Shown: positions 38,518-46,966 of the stretch, in pieces
Layout of the letters: the number at the start of each line of letters is the position of its first letter
Position numbering within the stretch: position 1 is the stretch's first letter
Position numbers and translations under genes: made by a program
Origin: Actinomycetales bacterium
GTDB taxonomy: Bacteria > Actinomycetota > Actinomycetes > Actinomycetales > Dermatophilaceae
Assembly (NCBI GenBank): GCA_016710385.1
Contig: JADJVX010000026.1
Coordinates: 62,001-126,000 of the forward strand
Length of the DNA: 64,000 nt
Reading direction: 5' to 3'
The notes under the pieces: generated by a model
The model's input: only the letters and a program-made list of their open reading frames with translations
What the model was told of the DNA's origin: nothing
The model's database searches: none

Positions 38518-39948
38518 ATGACGACATCGACCCTCACCCACAGCACCCCGGCGGGCGTCCGTCGCCCCTCTGGCACCGGCATGAGTCCGCTGGGCGAGCG
38601 TTACCGCGCACAGTCCGCGCGCCGCGAACGCCGACACGACTGGCTCACCCTGGCCGGCTGGTCGCTCGTCGCGACCTCTGTCGCCCTCTTCCTCGCCGAC
38701 GGCGGGATCACCAGATTCGCCACCGTGGGCGGTGCGGTCACGGCCATCGGCATCATCACCGGGCTGGTCGCAACTGCCCTGATGTGCCTCATGCTCGTGC
38801 TCACCGCGCGGGTGCCGGTGATCGACCGCACCCTCGGCCAAGATCGCGCGACGACCCTGCACGCACAACTCGGCCGCGGCATGGTCTTTGGCATGCTGGC
38901 CCACGGCGCCTTCCTCATGGCCGGCTACGCCCTGGAGGGCAGGATCACGCCGGTCGCCACCTTCGTCGATCTGTGGCAATCGTCCACCGACTTCATCTGG
39001 GCCTGCCTCGCGCTGCTGATGTTCGCCGTCGTCGGGATCTCCTCGATGGTCGCCGTGCGCCGCCGGTACCCCTACGAGGTGTGGTTCGCCATTCACCTCA
39101 CGACGTATGCCGCGATCGTCGCGTCCCTGCCACACCAGTTCTCGATGAGTGGCCTGTTCGCCGAGGGCACCCTGGCCCGTGGCTTCTGGATCGCGATGTT
39201 CCTCGCCACCGCAGGCGTCATGCTGGCCTACCGCGTCATCGCCCCGATCATCGCGACGGCCACCCATCGCCTCACCGTCAGCCGGGTTACCCCGGTCGGA
39301 CGCGACGCCGTGTCGATCGAACTCACCGGGCGCCACCTCGACGCACTCGGCGCACGCGGCGGGCACTGGCTGCAGTGGCGCTTCCTCACTCCGGCGTTGG
39401 CCCTGCAGCCACACCCGTTCTCGCTGTCGGCCGACCCGACCGAGACCACCCTGCGCATCACCGTCCGCAACCTCGGCGCCGGTTCCGGTCGACTGGCGAC
39501 GCTGCGACCCGGCACCCGGGTCGCCGTCGAAGGCCCCTACGGCATGTTCACCGACGCCTCCCGCACCCGCGAGCGGGTCGTCCTGGTCGGCGCCGGCATC
39601 GGGATCGCCCCGGTGCGGGCCCTGCTCGAATCGACCGGCTTCGCCCCCGGCGATGCGGCCGTCATCCTGCGCGCTTCGACCCCCGACGAGCTCTACCTCC
39701 TCGACGAGGTGCGCACGCTCTGCGCCGCCAAGGGCGCCACTCTGCACGTCCTCGTCGGCCCCCGCGCAGGTGACACCTGGGTTCCCCGCTCGTATGCCGG
39801 GGCGCACCTCACCGATCTCGTCCCGTGGGTGGCCGACGCCGACCTTTACGTCTGCGGTCCGGAGGTCTGGATGGATGCCGTGCTGCGCAATGCCGAAGAG
39901 TGCGGCATCCCGGCCGTGCAGATCCACGACGAACGGTTCGCCTGGTGA
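38518..39948 (+). CDS. Ferric-reductase-like flavocytochrome with FAD/NAD(P) domain
   Basis: 476 residues. Six membrane helices at about 40-255 with paired histidines for two hemes (HAQLGRGMVFGMLAHGAF and AIHLTTYAAIVASLPHQF). The cytoplasmic C-terminal half has the FAD site HPFSLSADP, the nucleotide site LVGAGIGIAPVRALLE and the terminal YVCGPEVWMD. It should pass electrons from NAD(P)H through FAD and heme across the membrane. The next two genes make an exported flavoprotein and its flavin transferase, the likely electron acceptor. Confidence 0.9.
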   Translation: MTTSTLTHSTPAGVRRPSGTGMSPLGERYRAQSARRERRHDWLTLAGWSLVATSVALFLADGGITRFATVGGAVTAIGIITGLVATALMCLMLVLTARVPVIDRTLGQDRATTLHAQLGRGMVFGMLAHGAFLMAGYALEGRITPVATFVDLWQSSTDFIWACLALLMFAVVGISSMVAVRRRYPYEVWFAIHLTTYAAIVASLPHQFSMSGLFAEGTLARGFWIAMFLATAGVMLAYRVIAPIIATATHRLTVSRVTPVGRDAVSIELTGRHLDALGARGGHWLQWRFLTPALALQPHPFSLSADPTETTLRITVRNLGAGSGRLATLRPGTRVAVEGPYGMFTDASRTRERVVLVGAGIGIAPVRALLESTGFAPGDAAVILRASTPDELYLLDEVRTLCAAKGATLHVLVGPRAGDTWVPRSYAGAHLTDLVPWVADADLYVCGPEVWMDAVLRNAEECGIPAVQIHDERFAW

Positions 39949-39998
39949 CCGACCCGGCCACCACCACCCCTACCCCGCTGATCCCGAAAGGCACAACC

Positions 39999-40514
39999 AT
40001 GACCACGCGACGCAACTCCGCTGCCCTGCTGGCCTCCGCCGGCATCCTCGCCACCGGGTGGGGCATCGGCACCGCCCATGGAAAGACCCTCACCACGACC
40101 GTCCCCGCCGCGGCGACCTCGTCGGGCACGACGGCTGGAACGACGGGCACGACTGGAACGACTGGCACGACGGGCACGACGGGCACGACTGGCACGACGG
40201 GGTCGGGCACTACGTCCGGGACCGCCTCTGGCGCGACCGCTGGGGCGACCACCTACACGGGCACCCGGCAAAGCGACCGTTGGGGGTCGCTGCAGGTGAC
40301 GATCACCGTCGCCAGCGGCAAGATCACCAATGTCACCTATACGACGACGGCGGGCGACGGGAAGAGCCTCAGCATCGAGGCCCGGGCCATCCCCACCCTC
40401 AAGAGCGAGGTGCTGGCCGCGCAATCGGCCCAGGTGTCCTCGGTGAGCGGCGCGACCTACACGAGCACGAAATACCTCACCTCGCTGCAGTCGGCGATCG
40501 ACCAGATGGCCTGA
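39999..40514 (+). CDS. Exported FMN-binding domain protein
   Basis: 171 residues. Signal peptide MTTRRNSAALLASAGILATG, then a long Thr/Gly linker (repeats of TGT encoded by a 9-nt DNA unit, about 40135-40205), then an FMN-binding domain of about 90 residues ending with VSSVSGATYTSTKY. The SGAT motif is where ApbE attaches FMN to a Thr in NqrC/RnfG proteins. It probably works as a small extracytoplasmic flavin carrier fed by the upstream flavocytochrome. Confidence 0.85.
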   Translation: MTTRRNSAALLASAGILATGWGIGTAHGKTLTTTVPAAATSSGTTAGTTGTTGTTGTTGTTGTTGTTGSGTTSGTASGATAGATTYTGTRQSDRWGSLQVTITVASGKITNVTYTTTAGDGKSLSIEARAIPTLKSEVLAAQSAQVSSVSGATYTSTKYLTSLQSAIDQMA

Positions 40515-40519
40515 TCACG

Positions 40520-41260
40520 TTGACCACCACCGGAACTCGCCACGTCTTCACCTCGATGGGCACGGCAGTGAGCCTCGTCTTCGCCGTGGAGGCTCCCGCA
40601 GGCGCAATCGCCGCTGTTGAGAACGTCTTTCGCGCACTAGACGATCAATTCAGTCTTTATAAGCCGGAATCCGAGGCAACCTCGGTCGCTCGTGGCGTCG
40701 TGCCGATAGCCCAGACGAGCCGGCGCATGAGGGACACCTACGACCTGGCCGAGCGCTGGCGTAGCGCGACCTCGGGCGCCTTCACACCGCACCGGCCGGA
40801 CGGCAGCATCGACCTGTCCGGAGTGGTCAAGGCGATCGCCATCGACGAGGCCGGCTCAACACTGCGCGCCCACGGTGCGGCGGATTGGTGCCTCAACGCC
40901 GGTGGCGATGTGCTCAGCTCGGGCACCCAAGCCGACGGTATGCCGTGGGTCGTCGGGGTCGTGGACCCGACCGACCGCGGCCGCCTCCTCACCCAGTTCA
41001 CCTGCTCCACGGCATACCCGGCCGTGGCGACCAGTGGCGTCACCGAGCGCGGCGAGCACGTCTGGCGCCAGGATGACGCCGACCGGTTGGTGCAGGTGAC
41101 CGTCGTCGCGGGCGACATCGTCACGGCCGACGTGTTGGCCACCGCAATCCTCTCGGGCGGCCGCACGGTCCTCGATCTGGCGCTGACCCGCTGGCCGCTG
41201 GAGGTCATCGCAGCCAGCGCCTCAGGCGACTACTACACCACTCCGGCGTTCCGTCAGTAG
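40520..41260 (+). CDS. apbE: FAD:protein FMN transferase (ApbE)
   Basis: 246 residues using TTG 40520, 6 nt after the previous stop; no ATG or GTG lies nearer to the conserved start HVFTSMGTAVSLVF. Conserved ApbE features are LDDQFSLYKPESEAT, DLSGVVKAIAID, NAGGDVLSSG and the metal-site region VTADVLATAIL. It moves FMN from FAD onto a Thr of the target flavoprotein, here the neighbour encoded just before. It is shorter than typical ApbE and has no lipoprotein signal, so it may act inside the cell. Confidence 0.88.
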   Translation: MTTTGTRHVFTSMGTAVSLVFAVEAPAGAIAAVENVFRALDDQFSLYKPESEATSVARGVVPIAQTSRRMRDTYDLAERWRSATSGAFTPHRPDGSIDLSGVVKAIAIDEAGSTLRAHGAADWCLNAGGDVLSSGTQADGMPWVVGVVDPTDRGRLLTQFTCSTAYPAVATSGVTERGEHVWRQDDADRLVQVTVVAGDIVTADVLATAILSGGRTVLDLALTRWPLEVIAASASGDYYTTPAFRQ

Positions 41261-41290
41261 GAAGCCAACGGCGAAATTCTGGACTGGAAA

Positions 41291-41319
41291 TCGAACTTGT
41301 GTCGTAGTACACTCGTGCT
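41291..41319 (+). promoter_or_regulatory. SOS-box-like site and leaderless promoter of DUF222/HNH copy 2
   Basis: TCGAAC (41291-41296) plus GTCGTA (41301-41306) in LexA-box spacing, and TACACT (41308-41313) 6 nt before an ATG at 41320. The arrangement matches copy 1 base for base over most of its length. Confidence 0.5.
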
Positions 41320-41384
41320 ATGACGATCACTCTGTTGGACTCGCAGCCAGGCGGCGGTATGCCGTCCGGTGCGGTGTCGCGGGG

Positions 41385-43052
41385 GTGGGTGCTGGGGGGT
41401 CGGCTGTGGTGGTGGGGGTGCCGACGGGGGTGCTGCATGCACTGGTGGACCAGGTGCATGCCCGGTTGGCTGACCCGGCTGCTGCCGTGGTGGTGGGTGC
41501 TGCGGATATTGGTGAGGTGGAGCGGATCGCCCGTCGGGTGGAGGCGTTGCGGTTGGCGTTGGTGGCTCGGGCTGACCGGCAGCAGGTGCATCGCCGGACC
41601 GGGCATTCCTCGACTTCAGCGTGGGTGGCGTCAGCGACCCGTAGTGGTGGGGCTGATGCGGCGCGGAAGGTGCAGTTGGCCACCGCGTTGGATGGTGAGG
41701 GGTTGGCGGTGACCCGGGCGGCGTTCGACGCCGGTGACGTCTCTGGCCGGAGTGTGGGGATTATCGCCGCGACGATGGACAAACTCCCGGAGACGTTGAC
41801 TGACGTTGAGCGGGCCAAGGTCGAAACCTCCCTGGTTCAGAAGGCGCAGCAATTGAACCCGGGCCGGTTGTCTCGGGCGGCGAAGTTCGCCCTCGCTGCT
41901 GCTGAACGCTCTGCCGCTGAGGTGGCTGAGCATGTCGAAGCGCAGTTGGTTGATCAGGAGTGTCGGGCGTACCGGTTGGCGACGGTCACCATGCAAGACC
42001 TGGGTGATGGGACCACGCGACTGCAGGCGTTGTTGCCGACGTTCACTGCGCGGATGCTGGGGAAGGTGTTGCAGTCGATGACCGCGCCCCGGCGTGATCA
42101 CCTCCGCCGAGCCGCCGAAGCAGCATTAGCTGACGGTCAGATCGCTGCTGGTGACCTGAGTGACGGGTCAGTCGCTGCCGACCTACACGCCTCCACCCGC
42201 CAGGCCCAACACACGGGCAACGTCCCCGGCGACACTGCGGGTGCCGCGTTCGGGTTGACCGCGTCCGCCGACTCGGCCGAGGCCGCTCGCGACGCTGGCA
42301 CGCCCGCCGCGTTTGGCATTGGCGCGGCTGGGCAGGCGGACTCTGGTGCGGTGGCTGTTGGTGCGGGTCGGGGGGCGGGTCGGAACGCCGATTGGGCCGA
42401 CATCGACTGGGCCCACCGCCGCGGACGTGCCTTGACTGAGTTGATCGAGCACTTGGACACCGAACGACTCACCGGCAAAGTCGCTGCCACCGTGATCGTC
42501 ACGATGACCATGGAACAAGCCGTCGGCGCTGCACAGGCGGCACTGGTGCAGCAGTCGGTCCGGGAGAGCACCGGGACGCTGTTGGAGATGACCCCCAGTG
42601 GTGGTGCCGCCAGCACCGACACCGGCACGTTGATCTCGGCCAGTGCCGCCCGGCGGATCGCCTGCCAAGCCGGGATCCTCCCCGCAGTCCTCGGTGGACC
42701 CGGGCAAGTCCTCGACCTCGGCCGACATCACCGGTTCTTCAGCGACCCGCAACGCACCGCCCTCGCCCTCATCTACGACACCTGCGCCGCAGACGGGTGT
42801 GACCGGCCGTTCGCGTGGTCAGAGTTGCACCACCAGCAGCCCTGGTCGAAAGGCGGGCTCACCGACCTTGATCAAGCGATCCCGTTGTGTGGCTACCACC
42901 ACCGGTTGATCCACGACCCCCACCACCGACACCACACCACCACCGACAACCCCGACAACCCGGGCGGCCCCGACACTCCCGGCAACCCGGGAGCCAAGAC
43001 CGTCCACTTCCACGAACACGCAGTAAGCGACCCGGGGCGACATCGCCGATGA
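41385..43052 (+). CDS. DUF222 and HNH endonuclease domain protein (13E12 family), copy 2
   Basis: 555 residues from GTG 41385. N-terminal DUF222 (VHALVDQVHARLADP to about residue 230), Ala-rich spacer, and a C-terminal HNH core CAADGCDRPFAWSELHHQQPWSKGG with IPLCGYHHRLIHDPHHRHH. Members are abundant putative nucleases in actinobacteria, SOS-induced in some. The conserved leaderless ATG at 41320 (MTITLLDSQPGGGMPSG) is out of frame by one base across the G-rich stretch 41381-41418; adding one G would join it. Copy 1 is also out of frame at the same place. Confidence 0.85.
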   Translation: MGAGGSAVVVGVPTGVLHALVDQVHARLADPAAAVVVGAADIGEVERIARRVEALRLALVARADRQQVHRRTGHSSTSAWVASATRSGGADAARKVQLATALDGEGLAVTRAAFDAGDVSGRSVGIIAATMDKLPETLTDVERAKVETSLVQKAQQLNPGRLSRAAKFALAAAERSAAEVAEHVEAQLVDQECRAYRLATVTMQDLGDGTTRLQALLPTFTARMLGKVLQSMTAPRRDHLRRAAEAALADGQIAAGDLSDGSVAADLHASTRQAQHTGNVPGDTAGAAFGLTASADSAEAARDAGTPAAFGIGAAGQADSGAVAVGAGRGAGRNADWADIDWAHRRGRALTELIEHLDTERLTGKVAATVIVTMTMEQAVGAAQAALVQQSVRESTGTLLEMTPSGGAASTDTGTLISASAARRIACQAGILPAVLGGPGQVLDLGRHHRFFSDPQRTALALIYDTCAADGCDRPFAWSELHHQQPWSKGGLTDLDQAIPLCGYHHRLIHDPHHRHHTTTDNPDNPGGPDTPGNPGAKTVHFHEHAVSDPGRHRR

Positions 43053-43266
43053 CCGGCTACGCCGAGGCACCCCGACCACGCAATCGGCGCCCTCGAGCAG
43101 TCGGCACTCTGGGCATGCTCTGGCAACTGATGGCCTGAACTGCCATGACCCACTGCGGCGGGGCGGATCCTCCTGCGCCCCGGCGCAGTTCGTTGTGAGG
43201 ACCCAGGTGGGCGGCCCCGCCGGGCGCCCCCGCCGGACTCGACCACAACGCGTCAGCGGGTGCCAC

Positions 43267-44640
43267 TCAGCGGGTGCGCGGACGGCATACCCGCAGCAGC
43301 GCCAGCCCGGCGAGCAGCACGGCGAAGGCGACCCCTGGCGCCACCTCGCCCACGAGGAAGAACTGCGGACGGTTGCCCAGGATGTCGACGCCGGTGATCG
43401 ACACCATGAGCACGCCGAAGACGGTGACGAGGACGGCCAGCACCGCGACCGCGTCGGGCCAGGCGCGGGTTTCGGTCGGTATGCCGTCCGCTCCCCGCCC
43501 GGCCCCCGGCCGGTCGAAGCGCAGGAAGATCGCGATGAGGGCAGCGGTGGGCACCAGCAGCACGAGCACCCACAGCGGCCGGGTCCACCACCACGGGGCG
43601 CTTGCCGGCTCGGGCAGCGCGACCCCAAAGGCACGGGCCACCACGAGCGTGGCGAGCAGGGCCGTGAGATGCCAGAGGAAGGCCGTCATCGCCAGGCCCC
43701 CGGCCCGGACCACCCAGCGCCACACACCAGGGCGGGACAGCCAGTCGTTCATTGGGCGCCGCACCCAGGCGGCGAGCCCGATGAGGACCAGGCCCTGAGC
43801 GAGCAATGCAGCGGTGGGCGGAGCCATGTTCGAGACTTCGGCCCCGGGCAGGCCCACCATCGAGAGCGGGTAGGGGCCGATCCGCAGCGCGACAGCGAAG
43901 GCCGCCGCAGCCGCCACGGCGAGCACCGGCCCGGTGCGGTGGTCCAGCCGGCCGTCACGCCAGAGGAACCCGGCCTGGTGCACGGCGAGCCAGACCAGGG
44001 CGAAGTTGAGGTTGCCGAGGATGCCGACCCCGAGCGCGAACCGTGCGACATCGACGAGGACTGCGGCCACGACGAGGACGACAAGCGCGGTCCACCCGGA
44101 CCGTTGGTGCCAGCGATACATCGTCGGCGCGAAGGCCCCGATGCCCAGGTAGATGCCGACGAACCACAACAGCTGCGGCACCATGACCAGCGCGTTGACC
44201 AGCAGCGGGGCCTGGCCGGCGGTGCCTCGGGTGGCGCCGCTGAGATGGGCGACCAGGCCAAGGCCGACCCACACGCCCAGGAAGACCAGGGTGGGCCGCA
44301 GCAGCCGGCGGGCGCGGGATCGGACGAACACGGCATACCGGCCTCGCTCCGACCCGCCGCGGCGAGCCATCCCCGCCAGGGTGTGCCCGTGCGCGACCCC
44401 CCCGACCAGGAAGAACAGCGGCATGACCTGCAGCACCCAGGTGATCGGTTGCAGCGCGGGCACCAGCGCCAGGACGTTGCCGATCGACCCGTCCGACCCA
44501 ATGGTGACCATGAACCAATGCCCGAGCATGACGACCAGCAGCGAGCCGGCGCGGATCGCATCGGCCCAGCGGTCGCGGTCTGGCGGCGTCGCGGCGACGA
44601 TGTCCCCGACGCTTGTGGCGGCGTGGTTTCCCCTGGTCAC
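43267..44640 (-). CDS. Acyltransferase 3 (OafA/OatA-type) membrane protein
   Basis: About 457 residues, probable GTG start at 44640 (MTRGNHAATSVGD). Ten or more membrane helices. The family active-site His is in DAIRAGSLLVVMLGHWFMVT near residue 40, with MPLFFLVGGVAHGHTLAG and RARRLLRPTLVFLG following. These enzymes O-acylate cell-envelope sugars or secondary metabolites using acyl-CoA. It lies downstream of the nitrilase gene, separated by a small inverted repeat with two GGTATGCCGT copies. Confidence 0.85.
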   Translation of the reverse strand: MTRGNHAATSVGDIVAATPPDRDRWADAIRAGSLLVVMLGHWFMVTIGSDGSIGNVLALVPALQPITWVLQVMPLFFLVGGVAHGHTLAGMARRGGSERGRYAVFVRSRARRLLRPTLVFLGVWVGLGLVAHLSGATRGTAGQAPLLVNALVMVPQLLWFVGIYLGIGAFAPTMYRWHQRSGWTALVVLVVAAVLVDVARFALGVGILGNLNFALVWLAVHQAGFLWRDGRLDHRTGPVLAVAAAAAFAVALRIGPYPLSMVGLPGAEVSNMAPPTAALLAQGLVLIGLAAWVRRPMNDWLSRPGVWRWVVRAGGLAMTAFLWHLTALLATLVVARAFGVALPEPASAPWWWTRPLWVLVLLVPTAALIAIFLRFDRPGAGRGADGIPTETRAWPDAVAVLAVLVTVFGVLMVSITGVDILGNRPQFFLVGEVAPGVAFAVLLAGLALLRVCRPRTR

Positions 44641-44689
44641 GGCGCCTACTGTGGCACAGCGCACCGACGCCGCGGGGACGGGCCCGTCC

Positions 44690-44719
44690 GGTATGCCGTG
44701 CCAGGCACGGGTATGCCGT
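44690..44719. repeat. Direct pair of GGTATGCCGT around a small palindrome
   Basis: GGTATGCCGT at 44690-44699 and 44710-44719, with CGTGCC-a-GGCACG (44697-44709) between. It lies immediately after the nitrilase stop and may act as a terminator hairpin. Confidence 0.6.
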
Positions 44720-45588
44720 TACAGGCGCCGGTCGCGCAACACCGGAAAGGCGGCGCGAGTCTGGGCGATGACATCGAGATCGACCTCGACGGTGAGGGTC
44801 TGCTCGTCCTGGCCCGCCTCCGCCGCGACCTCACCGGTGGGCAGCACGACGACCGACCGGCCGCCCATCCGGACGCCCGCGTGGGTGCCGGCGGTGTTGC
44901 AGGCGATCATGAGGCACTGGTTCTCGACGGCCCGGGCCCGCGCGAGCAACGACCAGTGGGCCACCCGAGCGGCCGGCCAGGCGGCCGGCACGATGAATAC
45001 CTCTGCCCCGGCGTCGAGCTGCTGCCGGTATAGCTCGGGGAAGCGCAGGTCGTAGCAGGTGGACAACCCGACGCGCGCCCGCATCTGCGGGCCGTCAGAC
45101 GCCTCGCCCGCTCCAGGCCCGCCAGACCCACCGGCCGTTGCGGACCCGCAGAGGGGCAGGTCGATGACCGCCACCTCGGACCCCGCCTCCAGGAGGGACG
45201 GCTCGCCCTCGGCGAAACCGAACCGGTGGATCTTGCGATAGACCGACGCCAATTGCCCCGCGCGATCGAAGATCAGCGAGGTGTTCCACAACCGCTTGCC
45301 TTCCGGGCCGGTCTCGACGCTGCGCTCGATGATCGACCCGGCGTGCAGCACCACCCCGGCCTCGCGAGCGGCGGCGGCCATCGCCATGGCGACCTCACCG
45401 TCGGTCGGCTCGGCGCGCTCGGCCCAGGTGCGGTAACCGAACCCGGTGGGCGCCCAGAGCTCGGGCAGCACGACCAGATCCCGCCCCGCCTGCTCGCGCA
45501 CCAGTCGCGCGGCCCGGTGGACCCGGTCGGCGACCGACTCGTCGTCGGTGTAGCCCAACTGGATGAGGGAGATCCGCACGATGCTCAT
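44719..45588 (-). CDS. Carbon-nitrogen hydrolase (nitrilase superfamily)
   Basis: 289 residues. The catalytic Glu-Lys-Cys triad is complete: Glu in VVLPELWAPTG, Lys in VYRKIHRFGF and Cys in LSTCYDLRFPELY. An insert of about 15 Gly/Ser/Ala residues lies just before the Cys segment. Members hydrolyse amides or carbamoyl groups in the cytoplasm; it resembles omega-amidase or repair-type nitrilases, but the substrate is not determined. Confidence 0.9.
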   Translation of the reverse strand: MSIVRISLIQLGYTDDESVADRVHRAARLVREQAGRDLVVLPELWAPTGFGYRTWAERAEPTDGEVAMAMAAAAREAGVVLHAGSIIERSVETGPEGKRLWNTSLIFDRAGQLASVYRKIHRFGFAEGEPSLLEAGSEVAVIDLPLCGSATAGGSGGPGAGEASDGPQMRARVGLSTCYDLRFPELYRQQLDAGAEVFIVPAAWPAARVAHWSLLARARAVENQCLMIACNTAGTHAGVRMGGRSVVVLPTGEVAAEAGQDEQTLTVEVDLDVIAQTRAAFPVLRDRRL

Positions 45589-45613
45589 ACCCGAGTGTCC
45601 CCCACCCGCCGTC

Positions 45614-46966
45614 TCAGGACTGGGCGGCAGCGTCGACCTGGGCCTTCACTGCCGTCACGAAGGCGAGCCGTTCGGCATCGGTAGCCGACAGCGACAGCGG
45701 CGCGGTGACGTCGACGTTGCCGTACTTCACCTCGAGCCAGTCGGTGTCCTCGTTGTCGACCCAACTGCGGGTTTCGACTCCCTCGATCACCTCGACATCG
45801 AGCTCGTCGTAGCCGGACAGTCCCTTCGCCCGGGCCTTGGCGAAGCAACCATCCTCATCGGTGCGGTCCTTGAGGTTGCTCGCGGGGCTGTCGAAGAGCA
45901 ACGAATAGGCCGGGTCGAGGTCCACGGTCTGCATGGCCGTGGAGATGATGTAGCCCTTGCGCGCCTTGGCCAAGGCATCGCACTCGGGGATGCCCTTGAG
46001 TTCGCTCGGCTGGAAGCTCACATTGACCGTGTCGGTGAAGGTGCCGCTGAGCGTGCCGAGCTTTCCTGCCTGGACGATCTTGCGGAACTGGGCCTTGGTC
46101 AGGGTCGGGCCGGTGAGGATGAGGCTGTTGCTGGGCGCCGGGCTCGCGGTCGGTGCCGTTGCGGCTGCGGAGGTCTGGGTGGGGCGAGAGCTCGGGACAG
46201 GGGTCTTGGCCGTCGTCGGGGCGGAGGAAGGGGTCGGCTTGGCCCCGGCGACCACGTCGGCCACCAGCCCGCGCACGACGATGAACCCGCCGACGAGCAA
46301 CGCCAAGACCACACCGACGACCCCAAGGATCAGCGGGGTCTTGCTCTTGCGCGGAGCGCCCGCCGGATGCCCCGCACCCGGGTGCGCCGGCCCGCCCGGG
46401 TATGCCGGTCCGCCCGCTCCACCCTGGTATGCCGGTCCGCCCGCTCCACCCGGGTATGCCGGTCCACCCGGTCCGACCGGGTATGCCGGTCCGCCCGCTC
46501 CACCCGGGTATGCCGGTCCGCCGGGATAGGTGCCTGGCGCGGAAGGAGGCGGGGGCCGGAAGGGGTCGGACGGCATACCGGCTGGTGCCGCGCTTGTCGG
46601 GCTGGCACCGGCAGGCGCGCCCCACGGGCTACCGGCCTGCGGAATCGGCGGCACCGGTGACATGGGCTGGCCGGGAGGCGGCGGCGACCATGGCGGAGGG
46701 CTCTGCGCCGGGGCGGGAGGCGGAACGGTGGGCAACGCCGCCGTGGGCGTCGTCGGGAGCGGCATCGTCGGTGCGTGCCCCGTCGGCCCGGTCCAGCTGC
46801 CCTCGGGTGCGGTGGCCGGCTCACCGTCCGGGCCGACCCAGAACTGCCAGCCCTCGGGAGCTGGCGGCCAGGCGGGGTCCGGCGACCACTCAGCCGCGGG
46901 ACGGAACCCATCGGGGGCCGGGGGCCACCCGGGAGGCGCGACGAAGGTGGGCGGCTGCAAGGTCAC
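45614..46966 (-). CDS. Membrane-anchored Pro/Gly-rich protein of unknown function
   Basis: 450 residues. The N-terminus has repeated PPGWPPAPDGFRPAAEW and PDPAWPPAPEGWQFWV units typical of actinobacterial membrane proteins, then Pro-rich sequence, five units of GGPAYPGGA (27-nt DNA period), one membrane helix (TPLILGVVGVVLALLVGGFIVV) and an extracellular domain of about 220 residues beginning with a Thr/Ser/Pro linker. The outer domain (TGPTLTKAQFRKIVQAGKLG) is not recognised. Its ATG overlaps the stop of the CopD-CtaG gene by four bases. Confidence 0.7.
   Translation of the reverse strand: MTLQPPTFVAPPGWPPAPDGFRPAAEWSPDPAWPPAPEGWQFWVGPDGEPATAPEGSWTGPTGHAPTMPLPTTPTAALPTVPPPAPAQSPPPWSPPPPGQPMSPVPPIPQAGSPWGAPAGASPTSAAPAGMPSDPFRPPPPSAPGTYPGGPAYPGGAGGPAYPVGPGGPAYPGGAGGPAYQGGAGGPAYPGGPAHPGAGHPAGAPRKSKTPLILGVVGVVLALLVGGFIVVRGLVADVVAGAKPTPSSAPTTAKTPVPSSRPTQTSAAATAPTASPAPSNSLILTGPTLTKAQFRKIVQAGKLGTLSGTFTDTVNVSFQPSELKGIPECDALAKARKGYIISTAMQTVDLDPAYSLLFDSPASNLKDRTDEDGCFAKARAKGLSGYDELDVEVIEGVETRSWVDNEDTDWLEVKYGNVDVTAPLSLSATDAERLAFVTAVKAQVDAAAQS
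46400..46534 (-). repeat. Five-unit 27-nt tandem array, each unit holding one GTATGCCG
   Basis: GTATGCCG begins at 46400, 46427, 46454, 46481 and 46508, exactly 27 nt apart. Encodes GGPAYPGGA repeats on the minus strand. Ala-Tyr is always GCA TAC, although GCC is the preferred Ala codon in neighbouring sequence. Confidence 0.9.

Noticed and set aside
46400..46534. CRISPR-like regular spacing of a short repeat
   Set aside because: Units are contiguous coding repeats without unique spacers, and no cas genes are present.
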